A DNA stretch of 13,793 nucleotides from SLFT01 sp964493075 (GTDB taxonomy: Bacteria > Hydrogenedentota > Hydrogenedentia > Hydrogenedentales > CAITNO01), in NCBI GenBank assembly GCA_964493075.1, contig CAZBNU010000097.1, positions 1-13,793 on the forward strand, given 5' to 3'. Every line of letters begins with the position of its first letter. Position 1 is the stretch's first letter. This document shows positions 1 through 7,383 of this stretch, in pieces. The position numbers and the translations under genes were made by a program. The notes under the pieces were generated by a model, which saw only the letters and a program-made list of their open reading frames with translations, was not told where the DNA came from and made no database searches.

Positions 1-300
1 TTTGTGCTTATTATCCATCCGTCCCAACAGGACAACAATCGCTACCACCTGCATTCGGAAGGGCGCCTTATGAGTGTCACCCAGTTTCTGGATGAAGGGC
101 AGGACATCAGTACGCTTGGCGAGAATGATGCCACCCCGGTGAACCAGCGCAATTGTAATGTGGCGCTCTTGGGCGTATTAAGTAATTTCCTGCAGATTTC
201 AGATGAAAACTGGGAAGAGGCCATACGCGCTACATTGCCCCCAAAGGTACATGACCAGAATATCAAAGCCTTTCACTTCGGAAAAGCGTTACAGGCGTAG
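1..300 (+). CDS. 2-oxoacid:acceptor oxidoreductase gamma/beta subunit, C-terminal part (IorB-like)
   Basis: This is the 3' end of a gene that enters from the left edge; the frame is open from base 1 to the TAG at 298-300. The last 60 or so residues follow the end of the pyruvate/ketoisovalerate oxidoreductase catalytic-subunit domain: a stretch about unique binding of cofactor partners, then NCNVALLGVLSNFL, an EEAIRATLPPK helix and a closing NIKAFHFGKAL segment. In that family, 'N-V-x-x-L-G-x-L-x-x-x-L' followed by 'K-x-x-x-x-N-x-x-A-F-x-x-G' is typical of indolepyruvate:ferredoxin oxidoreductase beta chains and related gamma subunits, which oxidise aryl- or other 2-oxoacids to acyl-CoA with ferredoxin. 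The partner alpha subunit would lie outside the window. A GTG at 4 and an ATG at 70 exist, but family length means neither is the real start. The exact substrate class cannot be told from this fragment. Confidence 0.6.
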   Translation, partial: FVLIIHPSQQDNNRYHLHSEGRLMSVTQFLDEGQDISTLGENDATPVNQRNCNVALLGVLSNFLQISDENWEEAIRATLPPKVHDQNIKAFHFGKALQA

Positions 301-324
301 TAAACAAAATAGTGCCCCCGGGGA

Positions 325-1611
325 TTATGCCTTGCCCAGACTCAACCCGTGGGCAAGGAGCGGGTCTTCTGTCAGGCCGCCCTTCGCCATTTGTTCACGC
401 ACCCAGGATTCAAGCATAAACTCAAGATTCTGCGCTAATGCACGGTCTTGTTCTGCAATGTTGTTGTGTTCATGGGGATCATTCACAAGGTCGTACAGTT
501 CGCGCATGGGCGTGTTGTAGACATCCGGCTGACGCGCCAGAATGAATTTGTGGGTGAGGGTGCGCACCGCCCACTTCATCTGCCAGGTACATTCCTGACA
601 CACAATATGATCACGCAATTTTGCGCTTGCCTTACCCCTGAGCCACGGCGCCAGCGACTGCCCTTCCATTTGCTCGGGAATCTCAATGCCCAGCAGTTCA
701 AGAATGGTAGGCGCCACATCCACATGAGCAGTCATCTCAGTTACATGACGGGGTTCCAGTTCCGGATGACGCGCCATGAAAGGTACATGCAGATTCCCTT
801 CGTACAAACCGTGATGATCAAAGAAAATTCCATGCCGATACATCATTTCGCCGTGGTCGGCAAGAAGCAATACCATGGTATCCTCTTTGCGTCCCAACGT
901 GTCGAGTGTCTCCAACAACATGCCTATCCCTTCATCACAATAACGGATGGAGGCATCATAGAGCGCTTCAATATAGGCGGCATCTGTAATGTCGCCGCCC
1001 AACTGCTTGAACCAGGTTTCCCGCCAGGTGCGTCCCAGGGGATGACGCTCGAAGCCGTCCAACGTGGTATTTTCCGGGTCGTGGGGGTTGCCGTCATAGA
1101 ACAACTTGCGGTAAGCGCGAGGAGGCATGTAGGGCGTGTGCGGATCCCAGTAGTGAATAAACAGGCAGAACTTTTCCTTGTGATGCTGTTCCAGCCAGGG
1201 AATCGCCCGTTTGTTTATGCGACGGTTATCCGCGTTCAGGCTTAAGGTGTTACGCTGTGTCGGGTCAATGTAAAATTCGTAACCCCGGTGAAAATCCAGC
1301 TGCCACTGGCTCAGGTTGTCCACCGCACACGTGGTGTACCCGTTCTTATGCAAAATTGAAGGCAACCAGGGAGACGAACGGGGGATAAGCGTGCGCCCGT
1401 TGTGGGCGACAATGCCGTGGGTAATGCTGAACTGACCGGTGTTCAGCGTGGTAAACGCCGGATGCGTGGGAATTGCGGGAGAGATGTGGGTGTCGCAAAC
1501 CACCGCTTCCTTGGCAAAATCATCCATGTAGGGCGAGGTGTTGCGCTGATAGCCGTAACAGCCAAGATGGTCGGCACGCAGCGTGTCTATAACAATCATT
1601 ACCAGATTCAT
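325..1611 (-). CDS. Sulfatase-fold hydrolase (alkaline phosphatase superfamily) without formylglycine cysteine
   Basis: A 428-residue protein of the sulfatase family. From the ATG at 1609-1611 it begins MNLVMIVIDTLRADHLGCYG, the classic N-terminal metal-binding block (Asp9). HYWDPHTPY is at 153-161, the second metal-binding block ADHGE at 251-255 with HHGLYE at 266-271, and the C-terminal ELYDLVNDPHEHNNIAE at 371-387 is the usual sulfatase tail. At the nucleophile position the family has C/S-x-P-x-R; here it reads T49-H-P-A-F before TTLNTG, so there is no Cys or Ser to convert to formylglycine. The enzyme may be a Thr-nucleophile phosphodiesterase-like member rather than a true sulfatase (inference). 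No signal peptide is visible from this start. A longer start at 1686 is open but would lie inside the upstream gene; the shorter start has AGGA about 12 bases upstream and sits 5 bases after that gene's stop, so the two are probably co-transcribed. Confidence 0.88.
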   Translation of the reverse strand: MNLVMIVIDTLRADHLGCYGYQRNTSPYMDDFAKEAVVCDTHISPAIPTHPAFTTLNTGQFSITHGIVAHNGRTLIPRSSPWLPSILHKNGYTTCAVDNLSQWQLDFHRGYEFYIDPTQRNTLSLNADNRRINKRAIPWLEQHHKEKFCLFIHYWDPHTPYMPPRAYRKLFYDGNPHDPENTTLDGFERHPLGRTWRETWFKQLGGDITDAAYIEALYDASIRYCDEGIGMLLETLDTLGRKEDTMVLLLADHGEMMYRHGIFFDHHGLYEGNLHVPFMARHPELEPRHVTEMTAHVDVAPTILELLGIEIPEQMEGQSLAPWLRGKASAKLRDHIVCQECTWQMKWAVRTLTHKFILARQPDVYNTPMRELYDLVNDPHEHNNIAEQDRALAQNLEFMLESWVREQMAKGGLTEDPLLAHGLSLGKA

Positions 1612-1616
1612 AACAC

Positions 1617-2288
1617 TTATTTGTCCTGTTTCACCACTTCCAGTGCCGACAAAATAGACTTCATACTTTCCCAAGCCTCTTTGCACTGCTCGTCGGTAGG
1701 CGGATTTGTTTCCAGAATATCGGTCAGAAACGGATCGCCCGGTGTAAACTGTGCATAGGTCAAGGCAGACTTGGGATGCGGATCAAGCGGCGAAGCAGGC
1801 GTATAAAATGCCAGGGCAGCGGCATCCTTTTCATGCCAGGCAAACACCGCCACGGGCCGTTCCTCCGGTGTGCGGGGATGAACCAGCATCGTTTCGCGCA
1901 GGTAGGCATGCCCATGCCGCTGGATCGCAGCGGTAAAGAAGCGTTTGCACAGATCAGCCATCTCCTCGGTCCCGCTGGTCCATACCGCCACCAGTTCATA
2001 TACAACCCCGTCCTTGAAACCGACATTGGCGTAAGCACGCAGTCCCAGAAAGGGATCCTCGTCATGGGTGATCAACAGCGAACCGGGCTGTTCGGGTGAA
2101 ACGGCGACGTCATGGATGGCAGCATCGCCGTAGGCCGCCTCCGGATGGGCAGCAACCACATCGCCAAATTTCGCTCCCATAGAGATGCCCCGCAACACAA
2201 GGTCCAGTCCCGATACGTTTTCATCCGCAGCAACAACTGCAGTTAGCAAGCAATAACAGCACATTACGGTGAGTAAACGACGCTTCAT
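1617..2288 (-). CDS. Secreted protein of unknown function
   Basis: 223 residues. The N-terminus MKRRLLTVMCC followed by a hydrophobic stretch to about residue 20, ending AVVAA before DENV, is a good Sec signal peptide, so the product is expected in the periplasm or outside. I do not recognise the mature domain: it has an opening LRGISMGAKFGDVVAAHPEA segment, a middle with alternating hydrophobic residues (YANVGFKDGVVYELVAVW, beta-rich), and a lysine/glutamate-rich C-terminal helix. The start is supported by GGGAA seven bases before the ATG. It is the first gene of an apparent operon with the sulfatase-fold hydrolase, which begins 5 bases after its stop, so a partner or substrate-related role is possible but unproven. 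No cysteine pairs or known catalytic motif are seen in the mature part. Confidence 0.8.
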   Translation of the reverse strand: MKRRLLTVMCCYCLLTAVVAADENVSGLDLVLRGISMGAKFGDVVAAHPEAAYGDAAIHDVAVSPEQPGSLLITHDEDPFLGLRAYANVGFKDGVVYELVAVWTSGTEEMADLCKRFFTAAIQRHGHAYLRETMLVHPRTPEERPVAVFAWHEKDAAALAFYTPASPLDPHPKSALTYAQFTPGDPFLTDILETNPPTDEQCKEAWESMKSILSALEVVKQDK

Positions 2289-2408
2289 GACTATTTCCCA
2301 TTCTAAACTGGTTCGGAGTTGAAGCCATTATCCTACCACAAGCCACAGACATCGTCATAAACTCAACGCGTGCATCACCCACAACCCCAAAAACTATAGA
2401 GCGCCAAG

Positions 2409-2431
2409 GTAGGGGCAAATCACGTTCGCCC
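2409..2431. repeat. GTAGGGGC-type short palindrome, possible REP-like unit
   Basis: GTAGGGGCAAATCACG followed by TTCGCCC. GGGCAAAT can pair with GTTCGCCC, with one mismatch and one G-T wobble. The left half resembles the GTAGGGGCGA...CGCCC repeats that are scattered through many bacterial genomes. Only one copy is seen here, so the assignment is tentative. Confidence 0.35.
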
Positions 2432-2513
2432 AATCATATTTTTGAGCCGGCCATACGCCAACTTGAAGTCCTGAGCTCTTTATAACTGTTGACCAGGGAT
2501 CGTAATACGCTAA

Positions 2514-2603
2514 TGTAGGGTGGGTGAAGCGAATGCGGAACCCACCAGAACAAACGGTTACATCGGAAATGGTGGGTTACGCGTCCACTTCACCCACCCT
2601 ACA
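2514..2603. repeat. REP-type inverted pair (REPIN-like element)
   Basis: The 90-base element is bounded by a perfect 16-base inverted repeat (2514-2529 against 2588-2603, TGTAGGGTGGGTGAAG). Each arm also folds on itself: GGTGGGT at 2519-2525 with ACCCACC at 2540-2546, and GGTGGGT at 2571-2577 with ACCCACC at 2592-2598. Two head-to-head hairpins separated by about 24 bases is the organisation of REP doublets mobilised by RAYT transposases; the GTAGGGTGGGT...ACCCACC core is a widespread REP sequence. No transposase gene is in the window. Confidence 0.8.
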
Positions 2604-2618
2604 GTTCAATATTTTTTG

Positions 2619-2632
2619 TTGGCAGTTGCCAA
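2619..2632. promoter_or_regulatory. Short perfect inverted repeat, possible operator
   Basis: TTGGCA-GT-TGCCAA, a 6-base perfect dyad with a 2-base centre, about 180 bases before the FadL-like start and 15 bases after the REP element. It has the size of a repressor half-site pair, but no regulator gene is nearby and the match could be chance. Confidence 0.2.
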
Positions 2633-2814
2633 TTACAACCCTTTACGACACGTCGCAATCTCTCGCTACTAACTAACCCACCAGTTCACTTATCACACAT
2701 CCACCAAACTAATAATTATGTGTTATATTCAATAGTCATGCTAGAGTTGAAAAAACCGTATATCTTGTGGCAAAATTGTTACATTCAATTATAACCATAA
2801 GGACTCGTTACATA

Positions 2815-4016
2815 ATGAGCGAATTTAATTGCAAGAGGTACTGTGCCGCTATAACAGGAATATGTATGCTCTTTTGCACCCTAAGCTTTGCAGGCGAGGG
2901 CGTATTCCTACTCGGAAACGATGCCTTGCAACTGGGCCGTGCTTCCAGCGGCGTGGCGAGTCCACGCAGTGCTTATTGGAGCTATATGAACCCCGCATCC
3001 ATGGTGGACCTTGATCGCCGGCTTGATGTCAACTGGTACACCGTGTTCAGTGATGTCACTTTTGAGCCTCGTGGCGTTATGGGCAATCGCCTGGACGGCA
3101 AATTGGAATCGGACAAGATATTCAATATCGTTTCTACTGGCATGGTTTGGCCACTGGAGTCCGGCGCTATTGGTGGCGGCGTATTTATCCCGAGCGGTTC
3201 CGGGGTGGAGTATCCCGCCTCGCGCAACATATTCAGCCGTATATTTCAAGGCAACCATGATAGGCGTCTCTCCTATCAACACATCCGCGGGGTAATCGCG
3301 TATGCCCACGAGTTTAATAACGGTTGGTCCCTTGGGTTGGGACTGCACCTGTCCCTGTCCCGATTCCGCAGCGATCATATTACCCTGCGGCTTGCGCCCG
3401 CCCAGTATCGTAACCAGTGGGACGATGCCTACGGCGCAGGACTGGGCATCGGCATCTACCGTAGTTGGGAACGCTTCTCCATTGGCGCAAACTTCAGTTC
3501 ACGGCACTGGACGGAACGTATGGACAAATACCGGGACCTGTTGAGTTATACGCTGGATACGCCCCGCACAGCACAGGCAGGCATCGCCTATAAGATAAAG
3601 CCCAACCTGGAAGTAACGCTGGACTACAAATGGCTGAACTGGAAGAAAATCGGCACCTATGGCGACCCCATCTTTGGCGGTGGCGGCTTCGGCTGGAAAG
3701 ATCAGCACGGCGTCAAAACAGGTATCGAATGGGTGGCAACCCCTAAATGGACGTTCATGGCAGGATACGCCTACAGCAACACACCCATCACCGACGATAA
3801 CGTATTTCTTGCGGCGTTGGTGCCGGTCACCATTGAACACCACATTACGGCGGGTGTATCCCACAAGATCAACGAGAAACACGAAGTGCATCTAGTGGGT
3901 ATATTTGCGCCCAAAAACAAAATGCGTGACACTGGACGAGGCGATCTCTTTTCCCGGCTAGGCAAAGGTTCCACCCTTGAAGCAGGCGGTATGTCTGCCA
4001 TTTTGGGTTACAGTTA
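2815..4016 (+). CDS. FadL/OmpP1-family outer-membrane channel, copy 1 (3' end in gap)
   Basis: About 400 residues are visible and only the last two or three are lost in the N gap. From the ATG at 2815 a signal peptide runs MSEFNCKRYC...LSFA with cleavage before GEGVFLL. The mature protein has FadL-family features: LQLGRASSGVASPRSAYWSYMNPASMVDL near the N-terminus, many alternating aromatic/small residues of beta strands, and FGWKDQHGVKTGIEW near residue 300, like the W-K-D...G-x-E-Y strand of FadL/TodX. These trimmed barrels carry hydrophobic compounds such as fatty acids or aromatics across the outer membrane; the substrate here is unknown. A GTG at 2767 would add 16 residues ahead of the signal peptide and is unlikely; AAGGACT lies 12-16 bases before the ATG. 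The second copy follows in the same direction. Confidence 0.85.
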
Positions 4017-4116
4017 NNNNNNNNNNNNNNNNNNNNNNNNNNNNNNNNNNNNNNNNNNNNNNNNNNNNNNNNNNNNNNNNNNNNNNNNNNNNNNNNNNNN
4101 NNNNNNNNNNNNNNNN
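4017..4116. other. Scaffold gap (100 N)
   Basis: Exactly 100 N, the usual placeholder for a gap of unknown size. It falls between two similar genes, where repeats break assemblies. The sequence on both sides shows it should hold the last two or three residues and stop of copy 1, an intergenic spacer, and the ribosome site plus about 37 N-terminal residues of copy 2. That needs at least 121 bases, so the true gap is longer than shown. Confidence 0.95.
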
Positions 4117-5217
4117 CTGCAGCTGGGCAGGTGCGGCAGCGGCGTTGCCAGCCCACGCAGTTCCTATTGGAGTTTCATGAATCCGGCGGGCATGGTGGAT
4201 TTGGAACGCCGCCTCGATATGAACTTTTATGCCGTGTACGACAAGGTTACCTATAAGCCGCACGGTCTGTTCGCCAACAAGATTGATGGCGATCTTATAT
4301 CTTCTGAATTCAACGCTATCGCGTCAACGGGTATTATTCTGCCTCTGGAAACGGGGACGCTTGGCGGTGGTATTTTTGTGCCCAGCGGTAACTCCATTGA
4401 ATACCCCCATTCGAGAAACATTATGACCCGCCTTTTCCAGGGAAACAACGATCGGCGGCTGGCATACCAGCATTTACGCGGCATTCTGGCGTATGCCTAT
4501 GAATTTGATAATGGCTGGTCGGTGGGACTGGGAGTGCATGTATCCCTGTCGCGTTTTCGCAGCGATCATCTTACCCTGGGCTTTCGTCCTGCGAAATACG
4601 ATAACGAATGGGACGATGCGTGGGGGGCCGGTTTGGGCATCGGCGTCTATCGCAAGTGGGACAAGTTTGCAGTCGGCATCAATTACAACCCCCGTCACTG
4701 GGTACAGTCCATGAAAAAATACAGGGACCTGTTAAGTCATCCGCTGGACTCTCCGCAGTATATTCAGGCGGGCATTGCCTATAAAGTTACTCCGAAAGTT
4801 GAACTCACACTGGATTACCGATGGTCGGACTGGAGTTCCATCACGGCCTACAGCGCCCCTATTTTCAAAGGCGGCGGATTCGGTTGGAAAGATCAGCATG
4901 GATTCAAAACCGGTATAGAATGGATTGCCCATCCCAAGTGGACCTTTATGGCCGGATACTCCTACAGCAACACGCCCATTACCAGAGATAATGTTTTCCT
5001 CGCCACACTGGTGCCCGTGGTGCTGGAACACACCTTCGCGGCAGGCGTCTCCCACACAATCAACGAGAAACATCAGGTGCACCTCATCGGCGCGTGGGCA
5101 ATACCCAATACCCTGTATGAGACAGGCCGCGGCGACCTGTTTTCAAAACTGGGGAAAGAATCGTCGCTCCGGTCTGATGCCTGCTCCGCCATGCTGGGTT
5201 ACAGTTATTTGTGGTAA
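4117..5217 (+). CDS. FadL/OmpP1-family outer-membrane channel, copy 2 (5' end in gap)
   Basis: 366 residues are visible, beginning at LQLGRCGSGVASPRS, the equivalent of residue 38 of copy 1; the signal peptide lies in the gap. It aligns with copy 1 end to end without large gaps and is, by eye, roughly two thirds identical. Shared blocks include PLE-G--GGG-F-PSG, RLFQGN-DRRL-YQH-RG, LSRFRSDH-TL, DAxGAGLGIG, FGWKDQHG-KTGIEW and FMAGYxYSNTPIT-DNVFLA-LVPV. It ends LGYSYLW, and the terminal Trp suits the C-terminal signal recognised by the barrel assembly machinery. A tandem duplication with divergence is the simplest reading; the pair may transport related hydrophobic substrates. Reading the two as one 816-residue protein is an artefact of the gap, since each half is a full barrel and copy 1 ends just where copy 2 ends. 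Confidence 0.85.
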   Translation: MQLGRCGSGVASPRSSYWSFMNPAGMVDLERRLDMNFYAVYDKVTYKPHGLFANKIDGDLISSEFNAIASTGIILPLETGTLGGGIFVPSGNSIEYPHSRNIMTRLFQGNNDRRLAYQHLRGILAYAYEFDNGWSVGLGVHVSLSRFRSDHLTLGFRPAKYDNEWDDAWGAGLGIGVYRKWDKFAVGINYNPRHWVQSMKKYRDLLSHPLDSPQYIQAGIAYKVTPKVELTLDYRWSDWSSITAYSAPIFKGGGFGWKDQHGFKTGIEWIAHPKWTFMAGYSYSNTPITRDNVFLATLVPVVLEHTFAAGVSHTINEKHQVHLIGAWAIPNTLYETGRGDLFSKLGKESSLRSDACSAMLGYSYLW

Positions 5218-5339
5218 GGAAAGGCTGAGTTGACAGTGGACTTGAAAATACCCCCCTTCCTTCGTCATGCTATCTAGGATTTGTCAATCAAAAGTGCTTC
5301 GTATACATCACACGAAAGAAGGCTAACCCTAGGATTAAA

Positions 5340-5346
5340 GGAGGAA
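5340..5346 (+). promoter_or_regulatory. Strong ribosome binding site of the Nramp-like gene
   Basis: AAAGGAGGA immediately upstream of the ATG at 5355, with about 9 bases between GGAGG and the start codon. It is the best Shine-Dalgarno in this part of the window and fixes the start. The 137-base spacer ahead of it contains a TTGACA at 5230 but no matching -10 box. Confidence 0.75.
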
Positions 5347-5354
5347 CCGAACTC

Positions 5355-7097
5355 ATGGCTTCGGAAGTAAATCAGGAACAAAACATTTCCCAAAATGCGC
5401 GTATCGAGCAGGACCGCCAGGTGCTGCTTGAAGCAAAAGCGAAAGGGCGGCTCCCGTTACTCGGCGCGTTTGTGCGTTTTTCTGGGCCGGGTTGGTTACA
5501 AAGCGCCATCACACTTGGCGGCGGCTCCCTTTCGGGCAGCCTTTACCTAGGCGTGCTGGGCGGCTTCATGTTTATGTGGTTGCAGCCCCTGGCGATGATT
5601 GCCGGTATCATTATGCTCAGCGCGATTGCCTACGTGACCCTTTCCACTGGCAAACGGCCGTTGGGCGCCATCAACGAACATATCAATCCCGTATTGGGCT
5701 GGGGCTGGCTCTTCGCGTCCATGATGGCCAATCTGGTATGGTCGTTACCCCAGTTTGCGCTGGCAACGGCGGCATTACGACAAAACCTGCTGCCCAATGT
5801 TTTCGGCGTGGAAGCCATGCCGGAATTCTGGGGCCAGTTTTGCGCCAGCGCTATCGTTCTGGTTGTGGCCATGACGGCCGCCATGCTATACACAACCGGC
5901 GGCACCGGCATGAAGATATTTGAAGTTGTAGTGAAGTGTCTGGTAGGCACCACAGTTGTATGTTTCATCGGCGTAGTGGTGCGTCTCACTATGCTCGGCG
6001 AATTACCCTGGGGTTCTATTGCCAAAGGCTTTATTCCGGACTTGAGTCTTTTGTCGTCGCCCACCAATGAACTGATGCCCCTGATCAATGGCGTTGCCGC
6101 AGAATACCGCAGTTTCTGGAGTGATATGATTGTCAGCCAACAGCGAAGCGTCATGATTAGCGCCGCCGCTACTGCCGTAGGCATCAATATGACCTTCCTG
6201 TTTCCCTATTCCATGTTGCGTAAAGGCTGGGACCGTGATTTCCGGGGACTTGCTATTTTCGATTTGTCCACAGGGCTCTTTTTCCCGTTCCTACTCGCAA
6301 CCAGTTGTGTTGTGATTGCTTCCGCTTCGCAGTTCCATGCACAACCCGGTGCCGGCTTGCTTGGCGAGTTGGATTCTGAAACCGGTGAAGTAATTATGCC
6401 CGCGCCCAATCTTGTCGCCGGATACAATGGTTTGCTCAAGGATCGGCTCTCAGAGGAAATCGGCGCAGAGGCTGTTGCAGAACTTATGGCCACGGACACA
6501 CTACAAGAACGGATTGCACAAATGCCCAAAGCCGATCATATGATGGCGGCGACCCTTGCAAAACGGGATGCCTTCAATCTTTCCGACTCATTGTCTCCAT
6601 TGGTGGGCCGACGTTTCTCCCATTATGTCTTTGGTCTCGGTGTGCTGGGCATGGCCATGGGCGCGGCCACCATGCTGATGCTCATCAATGGTCTTTGCTT
6701 TTGTGAAATGTTGAACCTGCCGGCCAAAGGCTGGCCGCAACGGATCGGTTCGCTTATGGTATGCGTAGGCATCCTCGGGCCCTTCTTCTGGGGCGATGCC
6801 AAAATGTGGCTTGCCATCCCAACGTCGGTATTCGCCATGACGCTGCTGCCCTTTGCCTACTTCAGCTTCCTGGCGCTCATGAATCAGAAGACTTTGCTCG
6901 GCAACGATATGCCGCGCGGTATGCGTCGTGTGTGGTGGAACACCCTCATGATCTTATCCGCTGGTCTTGCCGCACTTGCCAGTTTCTATTCGCTCTGGTC
7001 CACCATCGGTTGGTATGGCGTCGCACTTATTGTGGTCGTTGTCGGGCTCATGATTGCAGTCCATTTCTATCGCAAATCACAAGTCGCCACAGCCTAA
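5355..7097 (+). CDS. Divergent Nramp/SLC11-fold inner-membrane transporter
   Basis: 580 residues with about eleven membrane segments. GPGWLQSAITL at 44-54 matches the Nramp TM1 start (GPG plus eight residues, then DPGN), but the metal-binding DPGN is replaced by GGGS at 55-58. In TM6 the MPH metal-binding triplet is replaced too: TAVGINMTFLFPYSMLRKG at 273-291 lines up with Nramp MPHNLYLHS. What follows, RDFRGLAIFDLSTGLFFPFLLATSCVVIA, keeps the pattern of TM7. A soluble insert of about 95 residues (325-420) makes it longer than usual Nramp proteins (400-450 residues). TM8 begins HYVFGLGVLGMAMGAATMLML. Nramp proteins import Mn2+/Fe2+ with protons; with both motifs gone, the substrate here is probably something else (inference). 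The start is fixed by AAAGGAGG. It is followed by a strong terminator and by a remnant of a second copy. Confidence 0.82.
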   Translation: MASEVNQEQNISQNARIEQDRQVLLEAKAKGRLPLLGAFVRFSGPGWLQSAITLGGGSLSGSLYLGVLGGFMFMWLQPLAMIAGIIMLSAIAYVTLSTGKRPLGAINEHINPVLGWGWLFASMMANLVWSLPQFALATAALRQNLLPNVFGVEAMPEFWGQFCASAIVLVVAMTAAMLYTTGGTGMKIFEVVVKCLVGTTVVCFIGVVVRLTMLGELPWGSIAKGFIPDLSLLSSPTNELMPLINGVAAEYRSFWSDMIVSQQRSVMISAAATAVGINMTFLFPYSMLRKGWDRDFRGLAIFDLSTGLFFPFLLATSCVVIASASQFHAQPGAGLLGELDSETGEVIMPAPNLVAGYNGLLKDRLSEEIGAEAVAELMATDTLQERIAQMPKADHMMAATLAKRDAFNLSDSLSPLVGRRFSHYVFGLGVLGMAMGAATMLMLINGLCFCEMLNLPAKGWPQRIGSLMVCVGILGPFFWGDAKMWLAIPTSVFAMTLLPFAYFSFLALMNQKTLLGNDMPRGMRRVWWNTLMILSAGLAALASFYSLWSTIGWYGVALIVVVVGLMIAVHFYRKSQVATA

Positions 7098-7118
7098 TCG
7101 CTCAATCCTAAATCTTTC

Positions 7119-7151
7119 GGGCTGACGGATACGTTTCGTCAGCCCGTTTTT
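7119..7151 (+). terminator. Rho-independent terminator of the Nramp-like gene
   Basis: A perfect 9-base stem GGGCTGACG (7119-7127) / CGTCAGCCC (7137-7145) with a 9-base loop, followed by GTTTTTATT. It starts 21 bases after the stop codon of the transporter. Confidence 0.92.
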
Positions 7152-7250
7152 ATTCGAATAATCGTAGCAATAAATATTTTGTCCATACTTTTTATGAACT
7201 CCATGTTAAGAATGCACAAAATGGACACTACGGCAAGCCCTATTCCCTTG

Positions 7251-7275
7251 TCATTCCTGTGAAAACGGGAATCCA
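7251..7275. repeat. dRS3-like short palindromic repeat
   Basis: TCATTCCTGTGAAAACGGG followed by AATCCA. ATTCCTGT (7253-7260) pairs with ACGGGAAT (7265-7272) over eight bases with one G-T wobble, closing a GAAA tetraloop. ATTCC(C)...(G)GGAAT units ending AATCCA are a common dispersed repeat of many proteobacterial and other genomes, the neisserial dRS3 being the best known. It lies between the transporter and the remnant copy. Confidence 0.5.
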
Positions 7276-7383
7276 ATAATTTGCACCATACGCCGCCACG
7301 TACACTTTTTGCACTTCTCAACTTACCATAACCAAGATAATTACGGCACACTCAACAATGAATGTACACACATTGCGGACGAT

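Larger units (their letters stand above)
2289..2766. other. Gene-free interval with two palindromic repeats
   Basis: No convincing gene on either strand. It separates the divergently transcribed secreted-protein gene (minus) and the FadL-like genes (plus). It holds a GTAGGGGC-type palindrome at 2409-2431, a REP-pair element at 2514-2603, and right after it a small perfect inverted repeat TTGGCA-GT-TGCCAA at 2619-2632 that could be an operator. The last 100 bases are AT-rich and should contain the promoter of the FadL-like gene, with TATATT-like boxes near 2720, but no -35/-10 pair is good enough to call. Confidence 0.7.

Noticed and set aside
301..324. CCCCCGGGG between convergent genes as a terminator
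   Set aside because: The palindrome has no loop and no T tract on either strand.
2221..2433. Minus-strand open frame of 70 codons
   Set aside because: It overlaps the 5' end of the secreted-protein gene and the GTAGGGGC repeat and has no ribosome site or motif.
2767..2814. GTG start extending FadL-like copy 1 by 16 residues
   Set aside because: The extension would place a charged stretch before a good signal peptide, and AAGGACT sits before the ATG at 2815.
5230..5258. TTGACA upstream of the Nramp-like gene as promoter
   Set aside because: At 16-18 bases spacing the -10 position is C-rich, so there is no usable second box.
7139..7351. Minus-strand frame of 70 codons containing LDSRFHRNDKG
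   Set aside because: The peptide is the translation of the dRS3-like repeat, a common source of false genes.
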